Source: Actinomycetes bacterium (GTDB lineage Bacteria; Actinomycetota; Acidimicrobiia; Acidimicrobiales; RAAP-2). Taken from it: a DNA stretch of 8,825 nt. The notes under the pieces are model-generated. The model worked only from the letters and a program-made list of their open reading frames with translations. It made no database searches and was not told the origin of the DNA. Numbering within the stretch: position 1 is the first letter of the stretch; the number at the start of each line of letters is the position of its first letter. Location of the stretch: assembly GCA_021787255.1 (NCBI GenBank), contig JAJYMD010000275.1:1-8825 (forward strand), read 5' to 3'. A program made the position numbers and the translations under genes. This document shows, one piece after another, positions 1-6,709 of the stretch.

Positions 1-568
<568 letters not shown>

Positions 569-653
569 CCGCGACGAGCCGAGCAGAACGAGCGGGAAGG
601 GGCGCACCATCCTCTCCACCCCGGGTCGAGCGCGTCCAGGCCGGGGCTTCGCG

Positions 654-659
654 TAACAT
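654..659 (+). promoter_or_regulatory. possible -10 box (TAACAT) upstream of the DUF2510 gene
   Basis: TAACAT lies in the 144-bp gap between the ligase stop and the DUF2510 start, with GCG before it. A transcription start about 7 bases downstream would fall just before the GTG at 669. No convincing -35 hexamer is seen 16-18 bases upstream, which is common in actinobacterial promoters. This is a single-motif prediction. Confidence 0.3.
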
Positions 660-668
660 CGGGGCACA

Positions 669-716
669 GTGGCGTCCGACCTGGCAGGTGAGCTCGCAAG
701 GTTGCGTCCGCGGTGA
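669..716 (+). CDS. possible 15-codon leader ORF overlapping the DUF2510 start
   Basis: GTG at 669 opens a 15-codon frame (VASDLAGELARLRPR) ending in TGA at 714-716. This stop overlaps the GTG start of the DUF2510 gene in the form GTGA. The start is 9 bases after the candidate -10 box, so it could be read from a leaderless or nearly leaderless mRNA, with the overlap allowing translational coupling. Against it: it is very short, has no recognisable family, and short open frames are common in GC-rich DNA. Confidence 0.22.
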   Translation: MASDLAGELARLRPR

Positions 717-1183
717 CCTCGGACGGCTTGCTGACGATCTTCTTTCTGGTCGCGCTCGCGTCGCTCGTTCCGGTGGTGTGGGCGATCGTGGACGTGGCGC
801 GCCGTCCTACCTGGCAATTCTCCCCTGGAAGAAAGGTGGCGTGGGGGGTGACGCTCGGGCTGGGCTGGCTGCTCCTGTGGCCGCTCGCGCTCATCTCCTC
901 GGTCGTGTACCTCGCGGTGCTCCGCCGCCGGTTCCCGCCCTCGTCTTCGAACCCGCCGCAGGGGCCGCCGTACGGGCAATTCGGGCCCTACGGGCAGGGC
1001 CCCTACGGCCAGGGCCCTTACGGGGGCGCGCCGCACTACGGCAGCGGGTACGGCGCCCCTCCCGAGGAGCCCCCTCCGCCCCCTCCGCGCTCGTTGCCGC
1101 CGGCGGGCTGGTACCCGGATCCCGCCGGCACCGGCAGGGAGCGGTGGTGGGACGGGAAGGGCTGGACGGACCACCTCCGCTGA
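713..1183 (+). CDS. small membrane protein with two TM helices, Gly/Pro/Tyr-rich linker and C-terminal DUF2510
   Basis: The protein has 156 residues. Residues about 6-28 and 42-70 are hydrophobic helices separated by a basic loop (DVARRPTWQFSPGRK), an arrangement resembling the PLDc_N membrane module. Residues about 80-115 are a low-complexity stretch of GPYGQ-like repeats, followed by a polyproline run (119-125). Residues 129-155 carry the DUF2510 signature: PPAGWYPDPAGTGRERWWDG followed by KGWTDHLR, a short Trp-rich module found almost only in actinobacterial membrane proteins. GTG at 713 is the only usable start near the N-terminus, because an in-frame TGA lies at 689-691. An AAGG (698-701) lies 11 bases upstream. 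The biochemical role of DUF2510 proteins is unknown to me; the module order suggests a membrane anchor with a cytoplasmic or wall-facing ligand-binding tail. It converges with the binding-protein gene. Confidence 0.88.
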   Translation: MTSDGLLTIFFLVALASLVPVVWAIVDVARRPTWQFSPGRKVAWGVTLGLGWLLLWPLALISSVVYLAVLRRRFPPSSSNPPQGPPYGQFGPYGQGPYGQGPYGGAPHYGSGYGAPPEEPPPPPPRSLPPAGWYPDPAGTGRERWWDGKGWTDHLR

Positions 1184-1195
1184 GACCTGCCCGCC

Positions 1196-1298
1196 GGGCC
1201 TCGTCGGCGAACGGTGCGCCTACCGGGGCCTCGTCGGCGAACGGTGGGCGTACCGGGGACTCGGCGGCGAACGGTGCGCCTACCGGGGCCTCGGCGGC
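1196..1298. repeat. 30-bp tandem repeat, about 3.4 copies, at a convergent gene boundary
   Basis: Copies at 1201-1230, 1231-1260 and 1261-1290, plus a partial copy at 1291-1298, repeat with an exact 30-bp period. The unit contains TCGTCGGCGAACGGT, then GCGCCTACC and GGGGCC. Copies 1 and 3 are nearly identical; copy 2 has GGGCGTACC. Each copy keeps CGGT and ACCG around a 6-base centre, a weak inverted repeat. The array lies between the stop of the DUF2510 gene (1183) and the end of the binding-protein gene, and the last partial copy includes the latter's final codons and its stop (1280-1282). Each copy presents TAG to that minus-strand frame, so further copies would not lengthen the protein. 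Confidence 0.9.
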
Positions 1299-2725
1299 TT
1301 GAACCCCTTCGGCGGCCCGATCCATGTGCTGACCGGCGTCATCACTGTCGGTGCGGTGTTCTGGAAGTACCGGTCGAGGTCGTTGCAGGTGGCCGGCGTC
1401 GAGTACGCCCCGCAGTCGAGGTGCGGCGCTCCTTGGAGGATCGGCCCCTTGAAGGCTCGCGCCGCCTTGAACAGGGTGGCGGGGGTGATCTTCTGGTGCG
1501 CCTTGAGCAGCGCCGTGTCGAGCTTGGCGAGGGTGAGGATCTCACTGATCCCCATCTCGCTCCAGGCGTTGGCGTACAGCGGGGCCTTGCCGTACTCGGC
1601 GAAGATCTTCTTCGCGACTGTTGTGATGGACGGTGTCTTCGATCCCGGCATCGCCTGTGCGGTCAGGTAGTACCAGTCGTGGGGGAGCTGGCCGCCGTCG
1701 GCTTTTGCGATTGTCGGGGTCGCGCAGGGCACGTCCACCTCGAGCTTGACCTTCGCGAGGAGACCGAGCGACTTGAGGGTGAGGGCGACGTTCGAGCAGT
1801 CGGGCCCGCCGCTGTTCACGAAGATGACCAGTGTGGTGTGGCCGACGTGGGCCGCCTCGAGCGGCGCGGACAGGTTCGTCACCGCAGCTGTGAAGCCGAC
1901 CTTGTAGACCTGCTTCAGCCCCTCGTAGCTGAGCCCGTCGGCGACCACGTTGGCCTGTGTGACCTCCGCGGGGATGTTGGACGGGTAGATGAGCGAGACG
2001 CTCTTCGCGTGCATGATTGTCTTCGCGAAGGTCGCGTCCGGCGCGTTCACGTAGGTGTCTGTGTTCCACCAGATGAACCCCTGGGGCTCCTTCTCGTCGA
2101 CCGCGCTGAGAGAGACGTCCCAGAAGATCGGCTTCTTCGAGGGCTCGAGCGCAGCCTCGAGCGCTGTGTTGCCGACGTCGATCGCTCCTGCGATGACTGC
2201 GGTGATCTTGGGGTTGTCGGCGAACTCCTGGCCGCACTTGGCGGCGCTGCCCACTGTTGTCGGGATCGCGCAGTACACCGCCCTCACGGGATGGCCGTCG
2301 ATGCCGTCGGTGTGCTGGTTCACGTAGTCGACCGCGACCTTGACCCCTGTCGTCCACGCAGGCGCGATCGCCCCGGTCGATGTCTGCTGGTTCACGGCGC
2401 CGATGTAGATCGGCGAGAGCTTGGGGTCAGCCTTCCCGTGGCCGCCGACGTACGCCGGGTAGTTCGTGATGGGCTTGTACTTGAAGCGGTAGGCGTGCTG
2501 GCTGTGGCTCTGCTGGGTCGCCCCTCCGGCGACGCCGACGCCGACGCCGAGCACACCTATCGCGAGCGCCAGCGTCGCGCCGGCGACGAGCGCGGGCCGA
2601 AGGGCGGCGGACCGCTCGCCCCCCTCGCGCCGGGTACGGCTGCCTGCCGAGCGGGCGCCTCGCGCGGTGCTCTCCACTCGAGAGGTCGTGATCGTCCTTC
2701 TGAACGCTCTCAACGCTTCCCCCAA
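1280..2725 (-). CDS. ABC transporter substrate-binding protein, branched-chain amino acid/aromatic acid type (Peripla_BP_6)
   Basis: From the TTG at 2725 the product is 481 residues. An Arg-rich N-region is followed by a hydrophobic segment (about 45-67) and an AGGA-TQQ cleavage-like site, so the protein is exported; there is no lipobox cysteine. The mature part begins with SPIYIGAVNQQTSTG (104-118) and continues with GVKVAVDYVNQH, DGIDGHPV and CGQEFADNP, typical of the LivJ-like periplasmic-binding fold. Six cysteines (152, 164, 310, 334, 438, 447) could form three disulfides. The 44-residue stretch before the membrane segment is long and the TTG has no clear Shine-Dalgarno; TTG at 2713 or GTG at 2677 are alternative starts. 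No permease or ATPase gene is adjacent. It is divergent from IclR-pobA, which suggests an aromatic acid ligand, but ligand identity cannot be read from sequence. About 16 of 43 Thr codons are ACA, unusual here. Confidence 0.88.
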   Translation of the reverse strand: MGEALRAFRRTITTSRVESTARGARSAGSRTRREGGERSAALRPALVAGATLALAIGVLGVGVGVAGGATQQSHSQHAYRFKYKPITNYPAYVGGHGKADPKLSPIYIGAVNQQTSTGAIAPAWTTGVKVAVDYVNQHTDGIDGHPVRAVYCAIPTTVGSAAKCGQEFADNPKITAVIAGAIDVGNTALEAALEPSKKPIFWDVSLSAVDEKEPQGFIWWNTDTYVNAPDATFAKTIMHAKSVSLIYPSNIPAEVTQANVVADGLSYEGLKQVYKVGFTAAVTNLSAPLEAAHVGHTTLVIFVNSGGPDCSNVALTLKSLGLLAKVKLEVDVPCATPTIAKADGGQLPHDWYYLTAQAMPGSKTPSITTVAKKIFAEYGKAPLYANAWSEMGISEILTLAKLDTALLKAHQKITPATLFKAARAFKGPILQGAPHLDCGAYSTPATCNDLDRYFQNTAPTVMTPVSTWIGPPKGFKPPRPR

Positions 2726-2753
2726 TCTGTGCTCGTCGGATCGTGTGCTCGGC

Positions 2754-2866
2754 GGGTCTGTGCCTGCCTGGCCTGTCGTCGGGCCTGTGCCAGCCTGCCT
2801 GTCGCCGCGTCTGTTCCTGCCTGTGGCCGGGTCTGTCTCGTCGCCCGGCTGTCTCGTCGCCGGGTC
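2754..2866. repeat. irregular degenerate repeat array in the leader of the binding-protein gene
   Basis: In plus-strand reading, blocks beginning GGGTCTGT, GGGCCTGT, CGTCTGT, GGGTCTGT and CGGCTGT recur, followed by variants of GCCTGCCTG and CTCGTCGCC. Block lengths fall from about 27 to about 16 bp, so this is a decayed or unequal array rather than a clean tandem. On the minus strand it would be transcribed as the 5' leader of the substrate-binding gene, as CAGGCAGG- and ACAGAC-rich segments. No family was recognised. Confidence 0.6.
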
Positions 2867-2924
2867 AGCCAGCGCCTCCCTCCGGTCGCCACCGGGATGG
2901 CATGGCCGCGGCGTACGGTGCAGG

Positions 2925-2990
2925 TGCTATCACACGTTCTTAACAAGTCGGCCTCGACGCTGGCAAGAAGCTTGTTCCATCCAGTAGAAG
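2925..2990. promoter_or_regulatory. probable divergent promoter/operator island between the binding-protein gene and iclR
   Basis: This is the only clearly less GC-rich stretch in the 458-bp spacer 2726-3183 and it lies between the two repeat arrays. It contains AACAAG (2942-2947) and CTTGTT (2971-2976), an inverted repeat with a 23-bp spacer that could be a regulator site. On the minus strand TTGCCA (2966-2961) and TTAAGA (2943-2938) are 17 bp apart, a weak -35/-10 match pointing toward the binding-protein gene. No convincing plus-strand promoter hexamers were found. A self-binding IclR regulator would be expected to act in such a place, but no binding motif is proven. Confidence 0.35.
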
Positions 2991-3020
2991 GACGGGAGAA
3001 GGCACCACGGGGAAGGGGCC

Positions 3021-3140
3021 GGAGAAGGCCAGGGAGCCAGGCCCGGAGAAGGCCAGGGAGCCAGGCCCGGAGAAGGCCAGGGAGCCAGGACCGGAGAAGG
3101 CCAGCGAGACCCAGGGCCGGAGAAGGCCAGGGAGACCAGG
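3021..3140 (+). repeat. 24-bp tandem repeat, about 5 copies, directly upstream of iclR
   Basis: Copies begin at 3021, 3045, 3069, 3093 and 3119; each starts GGAGAAGGCCAGGGAGCCAG, the first two nearly identical, the fourth expanded to 26 bp. The array is purine-rich on the plus strand. In the frame of the IclR gene the first four copies read as EKAREPGP repeats. The open frame runs from just after a TAA at 2941-2943 into iclR without a stop, but no ATG, GTG or TTG is in frame before 3184. It is therefore either untranslated leader or part of a longer protein with an unusual start. Confidence 0.9.
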
Positions 3141-3183
3141 GAGAAGGGAGGCTGCGATCGCAGGGAACGCACGGCGGCCCGGC

Positions 3184-3924
3184 GTGAGCGTCACGTCCCG
3201 CGCCCTCGCGCTCCTCGGGGCCTTCGACGCGGGCCACGCGTCGCTCACCTTGCGCCAGCTGGCCCAGCGTGCCGACCTGCCGATGGCCACCGCCCACCGG
3301 CTCCTCGGCGAGCTCGTCAGCTGGGGGGCGCTCGTGCGCACCGCCTCTGGCTCCTACGAGGTCGGCCAGCGCATCTGGGAGCTGGGCCTGCTCGCACCTG
3401 TGCCCTCCGGCCTGCGCCAGCTCGCCGCCCCGTTCCTCCAGGACGTGTACAAGGCCACGGCTGCGACCGTGCACTTCGCCGTGCGAGAGGAGACGAAGGC
3501 GCTCTATCTGGACAGGATCTCGGGCAATGACTCGATCCCGGTCGTCAGCCGCGTCGGCGGTCGCCTGCCTCTTCACACGACCGGAGTCGGCAAGGTACTG
3601 CTCGCCTACGCCCCCGAGGACGTCCAGTCGTACGTGCTGAGCCACCTCACCCGGATGACCCGGTACTCGATCACCGATCCCCGGGTCCTCGAGGAAGAGC
3701 TGCGGGCGGTGCGACGAGACGGCTACGCGCACACGAAAGAGGAGATGTCGCTGGGTGCGTGCTCCCTCGCGGTGCCGGTTCGCAACGGCTGTGGCGAGGT
3801 CATCGCCGCGCTCGGGCTCATCGTCGCGAGCCTCGACCCCGAGCGCACCCGGCTCGTCGCCGCTCTCGAGGTCGCGGCCAACGGCATCCGGCGCAGCATC
3901 GGAGAGCGGCATTTCACTCAGTAG
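3184..3924 (+). CDS. IclR-family transcriptional regulator, probable pobA regulator
   Basis: The protein has 246 residues from GTG 3184, normal for the family. An N-terminal winged helix-turn-helix (about 3-60) contains SRALALLGAFDAG, LTLRQLAQRADLPMATAHRL and a wing with GSYEVG. The C-terminal effector-binding domain (about 72-240) has the family signatures LYLDRISG, PVVSRVGGRLPLHTTGVGKV and SLAVPVRNGCGEVIAALGL. IclR proteins bind small aromatic or organic acids and activate or repress neighbouring catabolic operons. The next gene, 38 bp downstream on the same strand, is pobA, so 4-hydroxybenzoate or a related acid is the likely effector (inference). GTG 3184 has no good Shine-Dalgarno. A GGGAGG at 3146-3151 sits 5 bases before an in-frame ATC at 3157, so translation may begin farther upstream. 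Confidence 0.9.
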   Translation: MSVTSRALALLGAFDAGHASLTLRQLAQRADLPMATAHRLLGELVSWGALVRTASGSYEVGQRIWELGLLAPVPSGLRQLAAPFLQDVYKATAATVHFAVREETKALYLDRISGNDSIPVVSRVGGRLPLHTTGVGKVLLAYAPEDVQSYVLSHLTRMTRYSITDPRVLEEELRAVRRDGYAHTKEEMSLGACSLAVPVRNGCGEVIAALGLIVASLDPERTRLVAALEVAANGIRRSIGERHFTQ

Positions 3925-3933
3925 GAAGGCGAA

Positions 3934-3963
3934 GTGGACGCAGCACCCGAGGTGGCGGTTTAG
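3934..3963 (+). CDS. possible 9-codon mini-ORF between iclR and pobA
   Basis: GTG at 3934 opens VDAAPEVAV and stops at TAG 3961-3963, whose last base is the first base of the pobA GTG (TAGTG overlap). AGGAAGG at 3923-3929, overlapping the iclR stop, lies 4 bases before it. The arrangement would let ribosomes pass from iclR to pobA by re-initiation. It is too short for any homology argument and may be chance; pobA also has its own ribosome binding site. Confidence 0.2.
   Translation: MDAAPEVAV
3949..3955 (+). promoter_or_regulatory. ribosome binding site deciding the pobA start
   Basis: GAGGTGG lies 7 bases before GTG 3963. The reading frame stays open for about 200 bp upstream inside iclR, so this site, together with the match of the protein start to PobA (E-V-A-I-I-G-A-G-P-A-G), sets the start at 3963. 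Confidence 0.7.
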
Positions 3964-5156
3964 TGACGCGTGTGCAGACGGTCGAGACCGAAGTTGCGAT
4001 CATCGGAGCCGGGCCGGCGGGGCTGCTCCTCTCGCACCTTCTCGCGCACGACGGGGTCGAGTCGGTGGTCGTCGAGCACCGCAGCCGATCGCATGTGGAG
4101 TCCCGCATCCGCGCAGGCATCCTCGAGAGCGCGGTGGTCGAGCTCCTCGACAAGGCAGGGCTCGGGTCCCGGCTCGCCGAGGAGGGTCAGCCCCACCGCG
4201 GGATCTACCTGCAATGGCCGGGCCACCGCCACCACGTGGACTTCGTCGAGCTCGTCGGACGCGGCGTCCACCTCTACGGCCAGAGCGAGCTCCAGCTCGA
4301 TCTCGGGCGAGCGAGGGACGCCGAGGGGCAGGCGTGCTACTACGCGGTCTCGGGCACCGCGCTGCACGACGTCGAGACGGACCTCCCTTCGGTGTCCTTC
4401 GCCGACGCAGAGGGAAGGCCCGTGCGTCTCGAGGCGAGGGCGATCGCGGGCTGCGACGGCAAGCACGGCCCCAGCCGTCAGTCGATCCCCGCCTCGGTGC
4501 GCTCGACCTTCGAGCTGGGTTACCCCTTCGCCTGGCTCGGCATCCTCGCCGCGGTGCCCCCCTCCACCGACGAGCTGATCTACGCCTGGCACCCGGAGGG
4601 CTTCGCGCTCCACTCGATGCGATCGGCCACCGTGAGCCGCCTGTACCTGCAGGTGCCGGTGGGCACCGATGTCGCCGAGTGGTCCGACGAGCAGATCTGG
4701 GACGCGCTCGCCACCCGGCTCGGCGAGGGGCAGACAGGCTGGGAGCTCGAGCGCGGTCCGATCTTCGACAAGGCGGTCCTGCCGTTCCAGAGCTTCGTGA
4801 TGGCCCCGATGCGCCATGGGCGGCTGTTCATCGCGGGGGACGCTGCGCACACCGTGCCCCCTACGGGTGCCAAGGGGCTGAACCTCGCCTTCGCCGACGT
4901 GGCGCTCCTCGCGCCGGCCCTCGTCTCGCTGCTGCGGGACGGGGACCCACGCCTCGCCGACGCCTACTCGGACAGCGCGCTGCGCCGCGTCTGGCGGTCG
5001 ACCTACTTCTCGTGGTGGATGACCACGACCCTGCACACGACCGGCGACCCCTTCGTCTCCGAGCTCCAGCGCACGCAGCTCGAGATGACCGTGTCCTCCA
5101 GGGCGCGCGCGACCGCCCTGGCCGAGAGCTACGCGGGCCTGCCCATCGGCGCGTAG
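3963..5156 (+). CDS. pobA: 4-hydroxybenzoate 3-monooxygenase (p-hydroxybenzoate hydroxylase)
   Basis: The protein has 397 residues, close to the 394 of the Pseudomonas enzyme, and is co-linear with it throughout. It is a cytoplasmic FAD monooxygenase converting 4-hydroxybenzoate to protocatechuate with O2 and NAD(P)H. Visible motifs: FAD GxGxxG at 15-20; SRIRAGILE at 47-55 (R50 = Pseudomonas R44); Y207, S218, R220 and Y228, matching the substrate residues Y201, S212, R214 and Y222; GDAAHTVPPTGAKGLNLA from 292 (D293 = D286); and the C-terminal tyrosine in SYAGLP (Y390 = Y385). All catalytic residues are therefore kept. The helix that reads the nicotinamide cofactor (39-44, HRSRSH) differs from the NADPH-type RQTPDY, so NADPH versus NADH preference is open. 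No pca ring-cleavage genes follow; the next gene is convergent. Confidence 0.97.
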   Translation: MTRVQTVETEVAIIGAGPAGLLLSHLLAHDGVESVVVEHRSRSHVESRIRAGILESAVVELLDKAGLGSRLAEEGQPHRGIYLQWPGHRHHVDFVELVGRGVHLYGQSELQLDLGRARDAEGQACYYAVSGTALHDVETDLPSVSFADAEGRPVRLEARAIAGCDGKHGPSRQSIPASVRSTFELGYPFAWLGILAAVPPSTDELIYAWHPEGFALHSMRSATVSRLYLQVPVGTDVAEWSDEQIWDALATRLGEGQTGWELERGPIFDKAVLPFQSFVMAPMRHGRLFIAGDAAHTVPPTGAKGLNLAFADVALLAPALVSLLRDGDPRLADAYSDSALRRVWRSTYFSWWMTTTLHTTGDPFVSELQRTQLEMTVSSRARATALAESYAGLPIGA

Positions 5157-5183
5157 GCCGGACGACGGCAAGCTCCAGACGCA

Positions 5184-5288
5184 GTGCCACGCGAGCTCAC
5201 GGCCGAGGAGCTGCTGCGCCTGCCTCAGACGGTGACGATCCCGAGCGGCGAGGTGAGAGCTCTGGCCCAGACGACACGAGCCGGCTAG
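5184..5288 (+). CDS. possible 34-codon ORF or gene remnant after pobA
   Basis: GTG 5184 to TAG 5286-5288 reads as a 34-residue peptide whose start, VPRELTAEELLRLP, resembles the first residues of Uma2/PDDEXK-like proteins (TAEELLRLP...) but nothing of the nuclease core follows. Its end overlaps the stop of the convergent patatin gene. It may be the remnant of a longer gene or simply an open frame in GC-rich DNA. No Shine-Dalgarno stands out. Confidence 0.2.
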   Translation: MPRELTAEELLRLPQTVTIPSGEVRALAQTTRAG

Positions 5289-6709
5289 TGCCCGTCGTCG
5301 AAGAGGTCCGGCGGGAGCGCCGTCGGCCGGGTCCCCTCGTGGACCTCGTACCCGGACCACCAGCGTGCGGCGTCGTGGGGGGTCGGCAGGCCCAGGTCCT
5401 TGCGTTCGCTGAGCGCGTCGCGCACGATCCGCTTGGAGCGGGAGAGCGCAGCGAGGTCGCCGGACGTCGCGCCTCCGCGCGACCACATCTCCTCTTCGAG
5501 GTGCCACGCTTGGGTGCGCGCGACGACGATCGCGTCGGTCGCCTCGGCGGCGCGTCGCCGGGTCGCGGCGCCGACGTCCGCGCACACGTCCGCCGCTCGC
5601 ATCCAGCCGTAGTCCATGTTCACGAGCATGAGCCCGCGTGCGACGTCGAAGGGCCCGACCACGTCGACCAGCGGGTCGATGACGGTGAGCTCGGTCCCGG
5701 CGGGGAGGCTCGGTGAGAGGCTCGAGCGCTGCCGCTCGGCGAACGAGATGGCACCCACCGCGCGCAGGAACACGGCTGGCGCGCTCGCATGCGCGTAGTC
5801 GTGGTCGTCCGGCGGGGGGTCGAGCGGCACCGCGAGGATCGCGAAGATGCGCGTCGCCCCCAGCGCGGAGGCGGCGGCCACCGGGACGTTCTCCACGACG
5901 CCGCCGTCCACGTAGGCGTCGCCGGCGAGCGGGCGCGCGGGGAAGAGCATCGGCACGCTCGCGGAGGCGACGACCCCGTCGATGAGGTCGATCGGCCCGC
6001 CCGCTGCGCCCGGCACCGGCGTGACGGCGTCCGCGCCCACGATCGTCCCGTCCTCGGTCACGTAGCGCAGCGTCCCGGCCCCGAGCGCCACCACCGCGAG
6101 GCGGAGGTCGAGCCCCGGCCGGGCGATGAGCGCCGGGTCGACAGGGGCGATCCCGCGCCCGCCGTGGCGGAGATGCTCCGCGAGGGGGTCCAGCGTGAGC
6201 AGGGACCCGGTGCGACCTCGCATCTGGCGCCGCGCACGTCCGAGGCTCGGGAGCGCGCGGACGACCTGAGCGGCCTGGACGACCAGGCGGAGCAGCGGCC
6301 GCCTCTGCGGGCCGGCGCCCTCGGACGGCGCGTCCGCGCGACCGGGCACGGGAGCGCCACCGGGCACAGGAGGGCGGGTGCGCTCGACGACCCAGTGGTC
6401 GATCGCGCGGCCGAAGAGCGTGCCGTCGAGCTCTGCGACCCAAGGCTGCTTGCCGAAGAGCAGGTCCGCCCGGGTCATGGCCAGGAGGTCCTCGTGCAGC
6501 TCGCGTGAGCGCGCGACGAGCTCCTCGTGGGTGCGCGCCTGAGCGAGCACCGCGGCGCACACCGCCCCTGCGGAGGTGGCGGTGATGACGTCGGGGACCA
6601 CGCCCTCCTCCTCCACGAGGTAGGAGATGGCCCCGGCCTCGAAGGCGCCTTTCGTGCCACCGCCCGCGAGCACGAAGGCGGTCTTGCCGTGGGGCTCCAC
6701 GAGGGCCAT
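5285..6709 (-). CDS. patatin-like phospholipase family protein
   Basis: The product has 474 residues from ATG 6709, with GGGGAAGA just upstream. The patatin fold begins at once: AFVLAGGGTKGAFEAG holds the oxyanion-hole motif GGGxxG (16-21); the nucleophile is S46 in ITATSAGA; and the dyad aspartate is D268 in AYVDGGVVENVP (DGG motif). Both catalytic residues are therefore present and a Ser-Asp acyl hydrolase acting on phospholipid or another lipid ester is expected. The nucleophile elbow is A-x-S-x-G instead of G-x-S-x-G. A Pro/Arg-rich insert (about 110-165) separates the active-site halves, and about 100 residues follow the core with no motif I recognise. No signal peptide or membrane helix is seen, so it is probably cytoplasmic or peripheral. 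It is convergent with pobA and lies 161 bp after thiS on the same strand. Confidence 0.9.
   Translation of the reverse strand: MALVEPHGKTAFVLAGGGTKGAFEAGAISYLVEEEGVVPDVITATSAGAVCAAVLAQARTHEELVARSRELHEDLLAMTRADLLFGKQPWVAELDGTLFGRAIDHWVVERTRPPVPGGAPVPGRADAPSEGAGPQRRPLLRLVVQAAQVVRALPSLGRARRQMRGRTGSLLTLDPLAEHLRHGGRGIAPVDPALIARPGLDLRLAVVALGAGTLRYVTEDGTIVGADAVTPVPGAAGGPIDLIDGVVASASVPMLFPARPLAGDAYVDGGVVENVPVAAASALGATRIFAILAVPLDPPPDDHDYAHASAPAVFLRAVGAISFAERQRSSLSPSLPAGTELTVIDPLVDVVGPFDVARGLMLVNMDYGWMRAADVCADVGAATRRRAAEATDAIVVARTQAWHLEEEMWSRGGATSGDLAALSRSKRIVRDALSERKDLGLPTPHDAARWWSGYEVHEGTRPTALPPDLFDDGH

Noticed and set aside
619..646. Terminator after the acyl-CoA ligase gene (CCCCGG at 619-624 and CCGGGG at 641-646)
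   Set aside because: The stem is only 6 bp with a 16-base loop and no T-tract; in DNA this GC-rich such pairs are expected by chance.
3021..3140. CRISPR-like array
   Set aside because: The 24-bp units are contiguous with no unique spacers, so this is a simple tandem repeat; there are no cas genes.
1214..3187. 657-codon plus-strand open frame antisense to the binding-protein gene
   Set aside because: The opposite strand encodes a clear binding protein with signal segment and conserved motifs; this frame is Arg/Val-rich and crosses three repeat arrays without recognisable domains.
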